A stretch of 46,933 bases of DNA from Paenibacillus alginolyticus DSM 5050 = NBRC 15375 (GCF_000422905.1 NZ_AUGY01000068.1:1-46933); one strand, 5' to 3'. Counted from the stretch's first letter, positions 14,776-22,983 are shown. Notes: generated by a model from the letters alone, not told the origin. Program-made: numbers and translations.

Positions 14776-14805
14776 TGGATAACGTTGTCCAGAATTTGGC
14801 GCCAA
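14776..14805 (+). promoter_or_regulatory. LacI-type operators before ABC operon
   Basis: TGGATAACGTTGTCCA (14776-14791) is a near-perfect 16-bp palindrome with central CG, as expected for a LacI-family operator, and shares GGATAACGTT with the regulator's own upstream region. A perfect 10-bp palindrome TTGGCGCCAA (14796-14805) follows. I cannot place minus-35 and minus-10 boxes with confidence. Confidence 0.55.
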
Positions 14806-14901
14806 TTAATTCAGAGAAATGAAGGGGGGTGAAATAGGTTTCCGGCGTATGTACGATTGGCATGTTCGATCATAAAAAAATGAAAAAAGGGTGATAACGA
14901 A

Positions 14902-16215
14902 ATGGTCAACAATACAAAAAAGGTTGTTCTCGTCACAACGCTCATGTCGGCAATGGTTGTTGTAAGCGCTTGCGGTAATTCTGGTTCATCTAACTCTACA
15001 TCTACAACAGCGCCCAAATCCGATACGAAGCCGACGGCTGCAGCATCTGCTGAAAAAGTAACAATTACTTATGGCGGCTGGAGCATGGACACGATGACCG
15101 ATGTCATCAAAGCGTTCCAAGCGAGTCACCCGAATATTGAAGTAAAAGCGGAGAATACGCCGTACAAACAATATTTCACCAAATTAGAAACAGCCGCGCA
15201 AGGCGGAACAATGCCTGACGTACTTTGGATGAATGGTCCTAATTTCGTCAAGTATGCAGGTAACGGCATGTTGAAGGATTTGACAGAGACGATCAAGACC
15301 GATCAGTTAGATCTCACCAAATATCCAACCTCGCTGGTTTCGCTCTATAGTCTTGGCGGTAAAAATTATGGAATTCCTAAAGACTTTGACACGATTGGCT
15401 TATGGTACAACAAAAAGCTGTTCGATGATAAAGGAATTCCATATCCGGACGGCACATGGGATTGGAGCAAGCTGACGGAAGCGGCTAAGAAATTAACGGA
15501 CCCTGCCAAGGGCATCTATGGATTCGCTGCTCCAATGATGAACCAGGAGGATTTCTACAACACAATTCTTCAGGCTGGCAGTTATGTCATTTCCGATGAT
15601 CATAAGAAATCAGGCTTTGATCAACCAGAAGCAATTGAAGGTCTGAAGTTTTTGACGGATCTGATTCAAGTGCATAAAGTATCTCCGACGCTAGCTCAGA
15701 TGACGGAAACTGCACCAGCCGATATGTTCACATCAGGCAAGCTCGCTATGTATTTTGACGGCTCATGGGCAGCGTTTACGATCAATCAAAACGCCGATAT
15801 GAAAAACAAGGCAGATGTTGCTGTGCTGCCAAAAGGGAAAAAGCAAGGTGTTGTCATTCACGGTCTGGGTAATGTCATATCCGCGAATACCAAACATCCG
15901 AAAGAAGCATGGGAATTCGTTAAATTCCTTGGCTCTAAGGAAGCAACTGAAATTGCTGCGAAGCAAGGCGGAGCGATTCCGGCTTACAAGGGCAGCGAGA
16001 CTTCCTGGTTAGCAACATTCCCGCAATACAAAGCAAAAGCTTTCATTGACATGGCAGAGTATGCAACGCCATACCCTGTGTCCAAAAATACTTCAGTTTG
16101 GAATACTTATGAAACAGATATTTTGAAAAATGCATGGACGGGAGATAAACCGGTAGCTGATGCGGCCAAAGAGCTCGGAGCTAAGATGAACCAAGCATTA
16201 GCAGCAGAAAAATAA
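14902..16215 (+). CDS. Sugar ABC transporter solute-binding lipoprotein
   Basis: A 437-residue family-1 extracellular solute-binding protein. The lipobox VSAC places the lipidated Cys at residue 24, and a Ser/Thr-rich linker follows. The mature part shows ITYGGWSMDTMTDVIKAFQ (VTITYGGW...), PDVLWMNGPNFVKYA and the later YGIPKDFDTIGLWYNKKLFDD, typical of maltose/multiple-sugar-type binding proteins. AGGGTGATAACGA precedes the ATG. A strong hairpin separates it from the permeases, a common way to keep binding-protein mRNA in excess. No ATPase gene is in the operon, so a shared MsmX-like ATPase elsewhere is assumed. Confidence 0.92.
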   Translation: MVNNTKKVVLVTTLMSAMVVVSACGNSGSSNSTSTTAPKSDTKPTAAASAEKVTITYGGWSMDTMTDVIKAFQASHPNIEVKAENTPYKQYFTKLETAAQGGTMPDVLWMNGPNFVKYAGNGMLKDLTETIKTDQLDLTKYPTSLVSLYSLGGKNYGIPKDFDTIGLWYNKKLFDDKGIPYPDGTWDWSKLTEAAKKLTDPAKGIYGFAAPMMNQEDFYNTILQAGSYVISDDHKKSGFDQPEAIEGLKFLTDLIQVHKVSPTLAQMTETAPADMFTSGKLAMYFDGSWAAFTINQNADMKNKADVAVLPKGKKQGVVIHGLGNVISANTKHPKEAWEFVKFLGSKEATEIAAKQGGAIPAYKGSETSWLATFPQYKAKAFIDMAEYATPYPVSKNTSVWNTYETDILKNAWTGDKPVADAAKELGAKMNQALAAEK

Positions 16216-16220
16216 GGCTC

Positions 16221-16263
16221 AGGAGATCCGTTTTGGAAAGCGACGTTCGAAAGCGGATCTCCT
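16221..16263 (+). promoter_or_regulatory. Intra-operon stem-loop after binding protein
   Basis: AGGAGATCCG (16221-16230) and CGGATCTCCT (16254-16263) form a perfect 10-bp stem without a clean T-run. It lies in the gap between binding protein and first permease, fitting a 3'-stabilising or partial attenuation element. Confidence 0.7.
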
Positions 16264-16296
16264 TCCCCAATTCCACTCATAGGAGAGTGAGTAAAC

Positions 16297-17181
16297 ATGC
16301 GATTCAGCTCGAAGCGACTATCCGATTGGAAGTGGGCATATATCATGATTATGCCACTAATGCTTGGCTTGCTGGTGTTTTATATTTGGCCTGTATTCCA
16401 AACCTTTTATTTTTCCTTTACGGATTGGGGGGCTTTCGGCAAATACACCTGGACAGGCTTATCGAATTACAAGATGCTGTTTACGGATAAAGAGCTGCTT
16501 CACGCGATCCGGAATACTAGCATTTATATCGTTCTAGCTGTGCCGATCGGGATCATCCTGGCTATTCTGTTGGCTGTTCTTCTGAACCAGCAGGTCAAAG
16601 GATTGTCCATTTACCGTACAATGTATTTTCTTCCGGTCGTAACCATGCCGGCCGCGATTGCAATGGTCTGGAAATGGCTGTACAACTCTGATATTGGTTT
16701 GATCAATTACTTACTTGGTTTATTGTCAATTCCCGGTCCTCACTGGTTGACGGATAATCGCACGGCGTTATTATCGATTATTATTGTTGCCATATGGTGT
16801 TCCATCGGCAGCCACATGATCATTTTTCTGTCCGGACTCCAAGGTATCTCATCTTCCTACTATGAAGCCGCATCTATTGACGGTGCGGGGCCTGTAACCA
16901 AATTTATGCGTATTACGATACCTCTCTTGACGCCAACCATTTTTTTCGTTCTGGTTACTTCATTGATTGGCGCCTTTCAGGTATTCGACTTCATATATAT
17001 GATGGTAGGCGATATCGTCATGGAATCCACGCAGTCAGTTGTGTTCTTATACTACAAATATGGCTTCTTGCAAAATAACAAGGGCTATGCGTCCTCAATC
17101 GCAGTCCTGCTGTTTACCATTATTATGATTATTACGTATATACAAATGAAAATTCAGAAGAAATGGGTTCACTACGAATGA
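16297..17181 (+). CDS. Sugar ABC transporter permease, MalF type
   Basis: A 294-residue protein with six predicted membrane helices and an EAA loop: YYEAASIDGAGPVTKFMRITIP (given in parts: YYEAASIDGAGP, FMRITIPLLTP, about residues 188-210). The N-terminus has a membrane helix near 15-35 with the MIMPLMLGLLVFYIWPVFQT segment. AGGAGAGTGAGT precedes the ATG. It forms the transport channel with the next gene's product. Confidence 0.92.
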   Translation: MRFSSKRLSDWKWAYIMIMPLMLGLLVFYIWPVFQTFYFSFTDWGAFGKYTWTGLSNYKMLFTDKELLHAIRNTSIYIVLAVPIGIILAILLAVLLNQQVKGLSIYRTMYFLPVVTMPAAIAMVWKWLYNSDIGLINYLLGLLSIPGPHWLTDNRTALLSIIIVAIWCSIGSHMIIFLSGLQGISSSYYEAASIDGAGPVTKFMRITIPLLTPTIFFVLVTSLIGAFQVFDFIYMMVGDIVMESTQSVVFLYYKYGFLQNNKGYASSIAVLLFTIIMIITYIQMKIQKKWVHYE

Positions 17182-17194
17182 GGAGGGCGCCTGA

Positions 17195-18034
17195 ATGAAC
17201 ACCAGAATCCATCAACGAAAATCGGTTCAGACCGGGGTTATTCATCTTATTCTTATCCTAGGTGCTGTCATCATGGTAACTCCCTTCATCTGGATGTTTC
17301 TTACATCGGTGAAAACGTTAGGAGAGTCAACGGCGATACCTCCGGTTTTACTTCCTAAAACGTTTCAATGGAGCAATTACACCAAGGTATTTGTGAACTT
17401 GCCATTTTTCACTTTTTATTGGAATACATTTATTACAACGGTGATAAAAGTAATCGGTCAATTAATCATTTGCTCGCTAGCTGCTTATGCTTTTGCGCGA
17501 ATTAACTTTCCGGGTCGTCATTTCTTCTTCATTTTAATGCTGTCCGTGCTTATGGTGCCGGGTCAAGTATTCCTTATTCCGCAGTATATGATTATGAAAG
17601 ACTTAGGGTGGCTTAACTCGCTTACAGCACTCATCGTGCCAGGTTTATTCAGCGCTTTCGGCACATTTTTGCTGCGCCAATTTTTCATGACGCTGCCTCA
17701 CGAGCTGGAAGAAGCCGCTAAGCTTGATGGCTGTAATCAATTTCGTATTTATTGGCAGATCATGCTTCCTTTAGCCAAATCGGGGATGGTTGCTCTCGCC
17801 ATTTTCACCATGCTGTGGTCATGGAACGATCTGATGTGGCCGCTCATCGTCAACAGCTCACCAGACAAAATGGTGCTCTCAGCGGGCATTGCGTTCCTCC
17901 AAGGTGAGCATAAAACGAATTATACGATTATTATGGCAGGCTCTATGATGGCTATTTTGCCTATGATTATTATCTTCTTTATTTTCCAACGTTCATTTAT
18001 TCAAGGGATTGCTTTTACAGGCAGCAAGTCCTAA
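17195..18034 (+). CDS. Sugar ABC transporter permease, MalG type
   Basis: A 279-residue protein with six predicted helices. The EAA loop is HELEEAAKLDGCNQFRIYWQ (about residues 169-188). It follows the first permease by 13 bases with GAGGAGGGCGCC before the ATG. Second half of the transmembrane channel of the LacI-linked transporter. Confidence 0.92.
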   Translation: MNTRIHQRKSVQTGVIHLILILGAVIMVTPFIWMFLTSVKTLGESTAIPPVLLPKTFQWSNYTKVFVNLPFFTFYWNTFITTVIKVIGQLIICSLAAYAFARINFPGRHFFFILMLSVLMVPGQVFLIPQYMIMKDLGWLNSLTALIVPGLFSAFGTFLLRQFFMTLPHELEEAAKLDGCNQFRIYWQIMLPLAKSGMVALAIFTMLWSWNDLMWPLIVNSSPDKMVLSAGIAFLQGEHKTNYTIIMAGSMMAILPMIIIFFIFQRSFIQGIAFTGSKS

Positions 18035-18061
18035 CAGACAACATAAGGAGAGAGACCAACT

Positions 18062-19324
18062 ATGCAAAAAGTTACAGCCATTCTGCTGGGAGCCGGCAAT
18101 CGCGGTGCCCAAGCTTATGCGCCTTACGCTCTTAATTATCCTCATGAACTTGATATTGTCGCAGTAGCGGAGCCGGATCAGGATAGGAGGGCAGCTTTTA
18201 TTGCTGCTCACCGAATTCCACAGGAGCATGCCCATGCGGATTGGGAAGAGCTTCTGGCGCAGCCGAAGCAGGCGGATATCGCTATCATTTGTACGCAGGA
18301 TCAGATGCATTACGAACCGACATTGAAGGCGCTTGAGCTTGGTTATCACGTCCTTCTTGAAAAACCGATGTCTCCAAGTCCAGAAGAATGCGTTGAAATG
18401 GAGCGTATGGCTAAAAAGCATAATCGCTTGCTGACGATATGCCATGTACTGCGTTATACGGCGTTCTGGACGGCGATGAAACGTGTCATCGATGAAGGGA
18501 AGATTGGACAAATCGTCTCCATTCAACTCAATGAAAATGTCGGCAATATGCATATGGCGCACAGCTTTGTGCGCGGCAACTGGAATAACTCGGATACTTC
18601 GAGTCCGATGATTTTGGCCAAATCGTGCCACGATATGGATATTTTATCGTATATCATGGGCGAGCCTTGCGAGCGTGTGAGTTCATTTGGTTCACTTATG
18701 CATTTTAATGAGGAGAACGCGCCAGAAGGAGCTCCAGCACGCTGTCTTGACGGTTGTCCGGCGGAAGCCAGCTGCCAATACTATGCGCCCAAATATTATT
18801 TGGGGACCGGAAAGAACTGGGCAGCAAAGTTCACAACGGATACGAGTTTAGAAGGCATTCTGGAGGCACTGCGCACAACGCCATACGGCAAATGTGTGTA
18901 TCGCAGCGATAACAATGTCGTTGATCATCAGGTCGTCAATATGGAATTTGTTAGCGGGGCTACTGCGATGTTCAGCATGTGTGGGTTTACGCGGGATAAT
19001 ACGCGCATTGTGCAGGTCATGGGAACGAAGGGTGAAATTCGAGGAAACATGGAAGAGCATACATTCACTGTGCATGATTTTGTGACGAATGAGCAGAATG
19101 CGATTCATGTCCATGCATCCGAAGAAGGGCACAGCGGCGGCGATGTGGGCATCGTACGCAGTTTTCTTCGCGAGGTTCGTGCATATGCAGGAGGGGAAAG
19201 CGAATCATCCGCTGCTGCTTCTGTGCGAAGCCATCTGATGGCGTTTGCCGCTGAGGAATCACGTTTGAACGGCGGAAAACCGGTTGAAATTGAGCAATTT
19301 TACAAAACTCTAGTCAAGGTATAG
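18062..19324 (+). CDS. Gfo/Idh/MocA-family oxidoreductase
   Basis: A 420-residue protein. The N-terminal Rossmann motif is LGAGNRGAQ (about 9-17), and the conserved LEKPMS comes at about residues 99-104. The C-terminal domain includes the ICHVLRYTAFW and ILAKSCHDMDIL blocks, the latter with the usual His/Asp near the active site. An insertion with a cysteine cluster (CLDGCPAEASC, about 226-236) is seen in a subset of these enzymes and might bind a metal. CATAAGGAGAGAG precedes the ATG. Such enzymes oxidise or reduce sugars or inositols using NAD(P). It is the last gene of the transporter operon and probably acts on the imported sugar, whose identity is unknown. Confidence 0.88.
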   Translation: MQKVTAILLGAGNRGAQAYAPYALNYPHELDIVAVAEPDQDRRAAFIAAHRIPQEHAHADWEELLAQPKQADIAIICTQDQMHYEPTLKALELGYHVLLEKPMSPSPEECVEMERMAKKHNRLLTICHVLRYTAFWTAMKRVIDEGKIGQIVSIQLNENVGNMHMAHSFVRGNWNNSDTSSPMILAKSCHDMDILSYIMGEPCERVSSFGSLMHFNEENAPEGAPARCLDGCPAEASCQYYAPKYYLGTGKNWAAKFTTDTSLEGILEALRTTPYGKCVYRSDNNVVDHQVVNMEFVSGATAMFSMCGFTRDNTRIVQVMGTKGEIRGNMEEHTFTVHDFVTNEQNAIHVHASEEGHSGGDVGIVRSFLREVRAYAGGESESSAAASVRSHLMAFAAEESRLNGGKPVEIEQFYKTLVKV

Positions 19325-19326
19325 TA

Positions 19327-19370
19327 AAAAAACGCAAGCGGCCTTGGTATTCGGCAGCTTGCGTTCTTTT
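19327..19370 (+). terminator. Terminator of the LacI-linked ABC operon
   Basis: AACGCAAGC (19331-19339) pairs with GCTTGCGTT (19357-19365) and a GGCC/GGC inner stem, followed by CTTTT. Upstream A-run may allow action on both strands. Confidence 0.85.
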
Positions 19371-19398
19371 ATAGGCGACAAGTAACTTAAACTTAAAA

Positions 19399-19959
19399 TT
19401 AAGAAGGTGGATAATAAATTAAGGTTTTATAGACGGCTTTAGCGTCTGATGTATTTGAATACGTATGAGGCCGATCTGCTGTGAAGTGAATGGCATCGCC
19501 AGCTTTGAGCGTGTAGCTTTCCTGGGAGATGGTTAGATCGAGTTTTCCTTCTACCATGAGAATGTATTCTTCAACGCCCTCATTATGAGGTTCCGAGGCA
19601 TGGCTGCAATCACGATCCATTTCGACGGTATAAATTTCAAAGCTCTTTTGAGGGTGAAAAGGGAAGAGCGGGAACGCGCGATACTGGCCATCTTCCTCCT
19701 CGAAAGGCGAAAGACCGGCTGCGCGGACAACTGTAATCTTTGGTTCGGTATCTTCGATTAGACTTGTAAATGAAATTTGTAAGCCGCTCACAATTTTCCA
19801 AAGTACGGAAATCGTCGGATTCGAATCTCCCCGTTCAATTTGCCCCAACATCGCTTTACTCACACCAGTCAATTCAGCGACTTGATCTAAGCTTAATCCT
19901 CTTGTTTTGCGAATATTTAAAAGTTTTCGACCCACCATTTTATGAATTGGTTCGTTCAT
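19399..19959 (-). CDS. XRE-family regulator with C-terminal cupin
   Basis: A 187-residue regulator. The ATG at 19959 is chosen because GGAGG stands 7-8 bases before it; a start at 19995 would add 12 residues without a ribosome binding site. The HTH covers about residues 7-62 (LLNIRKTRGLSLDQVAELTG, SKAMLGQIERGDSNPTISVLW). The cupin covers about 110-185 with HNEGVEEYILMVEG and HFTADRPHTYSN, keeping the typical His/Glu/His positions. It is transcribed divergently from tdh-kbl, so it probably senses an amino-acid-related ligand and controls that operon. This type includes many amino-acid and polyamine catabolism regulators. Confidence 0.87.
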   Translation of the reverse strand: MNEPIHKMVGRKLLNIRKTRGLSLDQVAELTGVSKAMLGQIERGDSNPTISVLWKIVSGLQISFTSLIEDTEPKITVVRAAGLSPFEEEDGQYRAFPLFPFHPQKSFEIYTVEMDRDCSHASEPHNEGVEEYILMVEGKLDLTISQESYTLKAGDAIHFTADRPHTYSNTSDAKAVYKTLIYYPPS

Positions 19960-20003
19960 TTCAGGTCCTCCAATATTTATTTTCCGTATTGTCAAATTGC
20001 CTA

Positions 20004-20031
20004 TTTACAATATAACATACAAATGTATAAT
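20004..20031 (+). promoter_or_regulatory. Promoter and palindrome between XRE gene and tdh
   Basis: TTTACA (20004-20009) is 16 bases from TATAAT (20026-20031). The palindrome ATACA-AA-TGTAT (20017-20028) lies in the spacer and overlaps the minus-10 box, so a bound regulator would block polymerase. The second half of the divergent region (20060-20085) has further AT-rich symmetry. Confidence 0.55.
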
Positions 20032-20095
20032 ATGGTATATAGATGATAAAACGCACGTTTGTACATTATAGTAAACATAAATTGGGGGAACGATA

Positions 20096-21136
20096 ATGAG
20101 CACTACCATGATTGGACTGGTTAAAGAGCACAGGGGACCTGGTGCCATACTGAAAGAAGTTCCTATTCCGACTTGCGGAGCCGATGAAGTTCTTGTCCGC
20201 ATTAAAGCAACATCGATTTGCGGAACAGATTTACATATTTACAATTGGGATGCCTGGTCAGACAAAACTGTAGTCACGCCGAATGTTTTTGGCCATGAAT
20301 TCGCAGGCATTGTTGTGGAAGTCGGAGAACGGGTCACAAATGTTGCCATCGGTGATTATGTTTCTGCGGAGGGTCACATGGTATGCGGTTCTTGTAAAGC
20401 ATGTCGAACGGGGAATGCGCATGTGTGCCCGAACACCAAAAGTTTCGGGATTACGGCACCAGGCTGCTTTGCGGAATATGCCGTTGTTAAGGCAACCAAC
20501 ATTATTCGTAATGCACCTGATCTGCCTTATGAAATCGCTTGCTTGCAGGACCCGCTCGGTAACGCTGTACAAACAGTACTCTCCGGCGACATTGTAGGAA
20601 AGTCGGTTGCCATTATTGGTGTGGGCCCGATTGGCTTACTGGCCATTCAAGTAGCAAAGGCTTGCGGAGCAGGAGCTATATATGCCGCGGATATTAACCC
20701 TAACCGCTTGGAGCTCGCCAAAAAAATGGGCGCGGATTACACGATTAACGCCATGGAAACGCGTATATCCAAGGCTCTCCGAGAATTGACGGATGGTGAA
20801 GGTGTTGAGGTTGTTCTTGAAATGTCCGGAAATCCGCAGGCCATCGTAGACGGCTTTGAAGCTGCTGCCAATGCGGGCAGAGTGTCCTTGCTCGGTATTC
20901 CAACCAAAGAGGTGAGCTTGGACCTAACGAATCAAATTATTTTCAAGGGGCTGCGCGTTGAAGGGATTACGGGGCGAAAGATGTACCAAACTTGGTATCA
21001 AATGAAGGGATTGCTGAATCAGAAGCGAATTGATCTGGCACCGGTTATTACGCATAGATTTACATTAGATCAGTATGAGGAAGCTTTCCGGTTAATGAAT
21101 CAAGGTCAATGCGGCAAAATCGTATTTACACATTAG
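20096..21136 (+). CDS. tdh: L-threonine 3-dehydrogenase
   Basis: A 346-residue zinc medium-chain dehydrogenase. Catalytic ligands are Cys42 (ICGTD) and His67-Glu68 (GHEFAG); the structural zinc cysteines are 97, 100, 103 and 111. The NAD motif is GVGPIG. The YNWDAWS segment (49-55) and the GITGRKMYQTWYQMKGLL block near the C-terminus are hallmarks of Tdh rather than sorbitol dehydrogenase. It oxidises threonine to 2-amino-3-ketobutyrate, which the next gene's product cleaves to glycine and acetyl-CoA. TTGGGGGAACG precedes the ATG. Confidence 0.95.
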   Translation: MSTTMIGLVKEHRGPGAILKEVPIPTCGADEVLVRIKATSICGTDLHIYNWDAWSDKTVVTPNVFGHEFAGIVVEVGERVTNVAIGDYVSAEGHMVCGSCKACRTGNAHVCPNTKSFGITAPGCFAEYAVVKATNIIRNAPDLPYEIACLQDPLGNAVQTVLSGDIVGKSVAIIGVGPIGLLAIQVAKACGAGAIYAADINPNRLELAKKMGADYTINAMETRISKALRELTDGEGVEVVLEMSGNPQAIVDGFEAAANAGRVSLLGIPTKEVSLDLTNQIIFKGLRVEGITGRKMYQTWYQMKGLLNQKRIDLAPVITHRFTLDQYEEAFRLMNQGQCGKIVFTH

Positions 21137-21216
21137 GCGGATGCTTACGAAGTAAGTTTTTCGCAAAACTCTAAAGCGGATGCTTACGATGCAAGTTTTG
21201 CTCCGTAAAACTTTGA
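21137..21216 (+). repeat. Tandem hairpin repeat between tdh and kbl
   Basis: Two adjacent copies (21137-21175 and 21176-21216) each begin with GCGGATGCTTACGA and each end with a small hairpin: AGTTTT/AAAACT (21155-21160/21165-21170) and AAGTTTT/AAAACTT (21193-21199/21207-21213). The second copy ends at the kbl ribosome binding site. Confidence 0.75.
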
Positions 21217-21226
21217 GGAGGTTCAC

Positions 21227-22402
21227 ATGAACTATTTGAACGATTTGGCAGCGGATATCGAAGGGTGGAAGCGAGAAGGAAGATACCGCTCCATTAAAGT
21301 ATGGGAGAGTGGTTCCGACTCCTGGATGTACCTCAATGGGAAGAAAGTTCTTCAAATGTCTTCCAATAATTATTTGGGCTTGACCCATCATCCGAAGCTT
21401 AAGGAAGCTGCGATCGCAGCAATCGAGAAGTACGGGGTTGGCAGCGGTTCGGTGCGAACGATTACGGGAACTCTCGATATTCACGATGAACTGGAGATCG
21501 AGCTTGCTAAGTTTAAAGGCACGGAGGCTGCCCTTGTGTTCCAGTCTGGTTTTACAACGAACCAAGGTGCTTTGTCAGCAGTTCTGGGAGCCGACGATGT
21601 GGTGATTAGCGATGAGTTGAATCACGCGAGTATCATTGATGGCATTCGCTTGACGAAGGCGAGCCGCAAAATTTTTGCTCACAAGGACATGAATCAGCTT
21701 GAATCCATTTTGAAAGAAACGCAAAAACATCGTAAACGTGTCGTTGTGACAGATGGCGTCTTCAGTATGGATGGCGATATCGCGCCGCTTCCTGACATAG
21801 TTCAACTAGCAGAAGCTTACGACGCCATTGTGTACGTGGATGATGCCCACGCGAGCGGAGTGCTTGGCACAAACGGTAAAGGTTCGACGGACCATTTTGG
21901 TCTTCATGGCAGAGTGCATATCCAAATAGGCACCCTATCCAAAGCAATCGGAGCCGTCGGTGGCTATGTTGCCGGTGCTCAGCTCTTAAAAGAGCATTTG
22001 ATTCATACGGCAAGGCCGTTTCTGTTCAGCACTTCGCAAACACCTGCCGTTGCAGCTACATGTTTAGCCGCTATTCAAGTGCTTAAGGAAAGCTCGGATT
22101 TAGTAACAAAGCTCTGGGATAACGCGAATGGATTTCGAGCATCTTTACAGCAATTAGGCTTTGACACGGGTGCAAGTGAGACACCTATCATACCGATTAT
22201 CATAGGCGATCCTGCACAAACCATGCGCTTTTCGGATCGTTTGCTGGAAGAAGGCGTGTTTGCCCAAGGGATTATCTATCCGACGGTTGCCATGGATAAA
22301 GGCCGAGTGCGGCTAATTGTTACGGCTCAGCATACAAAGGAAGACTTATCTTTTGCCTTAGATAAATTGCAGAAGGTCGGTCAGGAGTTCGGACTGATTT
22401 AG
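21227..22402 (+). CDS. kbl: Glycine C-acetyltransferase (2-amino-3-ketobutyrate CoA ligase)
   Basis: A 391-residue alpha-oxoamine synthase. The PLP-binding Lys239 lies in GTLSKAIGAVGG; DDAHASG (205-211) and SNNYLGLTHHP (46-56) are conserved family blocks, as is GSGSVRTITGT (72-82). The close pairing with tdh identifies it as Kbl rather than BioF or 5-aminolevulinate synthase. GAGGAGG (21215-21221) precedes the ATG. With Tdh it converts threonine to glycine plus acetyl-CoA. Confidence 0.95.
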   Translation: MNYLNDLAADIEGWKREGRYRSIKVWESGSDSWMYLNGKKVLQMSSNNYLGLTHHPKLKEAAIAAIEKYGVGSGSVRTITGTLDIHDELEIELAKFKGTEAALVFQSGFTTNQGALSAVLGADDVVISDELNHASIIDGIRLTKASRKIFAHKDMNQLESILKETQKHRKRVVVTDGVFSMDGDIAPLPDIVQLAEAYDAIVYVDDAHASGVLGTNGKGSTDHFGLHGRVHIQIGTLSKAIGAVGGYVAGAQLLKEHLIHTARPFLFSTSQTPAVAATCLAAIQVLKESSDLVTKLWDNANGFRASLQQLGFDTGASETPIIPIIIGDPAQTMRFSDRLLEEGVFAQGIIYPTVAMDKGRVRLIVTAQHTKEDLSFALDKLQKVGQEFGLI

Positions 22403-22415
22403 TAAAAGTAAAAGT

Positions 22416-22458
22416 AAAAGTGCTGCCAACCTTTAAACAAGGTTTGCAGCACTTTTTT
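22416..22458 (+). terminator. Terminator, copy 2 of a repeated type
   Basis: AAAAGTGCTGC (22416-22426) pairs with GCAGCACTTTT (22446-22456) with an inner AACCTT/AAGGTT stem, then T-run. It closely resembles 13535-13578 in stem and loop. Three AAAAGT units precede it. Confidence 0.9.
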
Positions 22459-22500
22459 GTGCTTTTAGAACCATGCCATATGGATATGTCCAACTCTTAA

Positions 22501-22546
22501 TCTCTCACATAGGATATAGCATCCTATTTTTATAGGAGGTGAGAGA
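22501..22546 (+). promoter_or_regulatory. Nested stem overlapping the holin-like gene's ribosome binding site
   Basis: TCTCTCAC (22501-22508) is perfectly complementary to GTGAGAGA (22539-22546), and inside it ATAGGAT (22509-22515) pairs with ATCCTAT (22521-22527). The outer stem includes the last bases of the AGGAGGTG ribosome binding site of the gene at 22548, so folding could reduce its translation. Confidence 0.5.
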
Positions 22547-22547
22547 A

Positions 22548-22721
22548 ATGAAAGTGAACTATTTTACGTTAACTTTGGGTTTACTAGGAGCAGCCAAGTT
22601 GATATTGAACGCTTACGGATTAGATATTATTCAAGATGATCAAATGAATGCTATTGCTAATGGCGTAGCAGCTGTCCTATCTATAATCGGGGTTTACACC
22701 AACCATCAAAAACCTGTTTAA
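22548..22721 (+). CDS. Holin-like small membrane protein
   Basis: A 57-residue protein from ATG 22548 (AGGAGGTG at 22534-22541); the GTG at 22539 lies within the ribosome binding site and is rejected. Two hydrophobic stretches (about 5-20 and 34-50) flank GLDIIQDDQMNAIANG. The arrangement, with a polar loop carrying the D-(Q/E)-(M/L)-x-N-A-I pattern, resembles small phage holins of the LLH/phi-LC3 type. No lysin or phage gene is adjacent, so it is a stand-alone gene, perhaps a stress or lysis factor or a phage relic. It is monocistronic, followed by a terminator. Confidence 0.55.
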   Translation: MKVNYFTLTLGLLGAAKLILNAYGLDIIQDDQMNAIANGVAAVLSIIGVYTNHQKPV

Positions 22722-22781
22722 TTTCAGCAGGAATTGCAAGGGTTAAAAGGCTCAGAAATTAGATTCACTTAGGGGCACATG

Positions 22782-22824
22782 AAAATAAATGGGGTGGCAA
22801 TCTTTTTGCCTTCTCATTTTTTTT
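22782..22824 (+). terminator. Terminator after holin-like gene
   Basis: GGCAA (22796-22800), loop, TTGCC (22806-22810), extended by AAAAT/ATTTT pairing, then a long T-run. Confidence 0.8.
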
Positions 22825-22983
22825 GTTTTCTGTCGATAAAATTGCAAGGGAAAGTTCACTCGAACACTAGCTTATGGAACGTACGGTCGCTATTTCGGGA
22901 ATTCTGCCCAATAAATCGAAGCGATTGATAATATTTCGTTATCTGTTTGTAAATAATTAAACAAGATGCTTAGGAAAGGAGCA

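Noticed and set aside
22548..22721. Evidence for a prophage
   Set aside because: Only a holin-like protein is present, with no lysin, structural or integrase genes nearby; the fibre gene is 14 kb away among coat genes.
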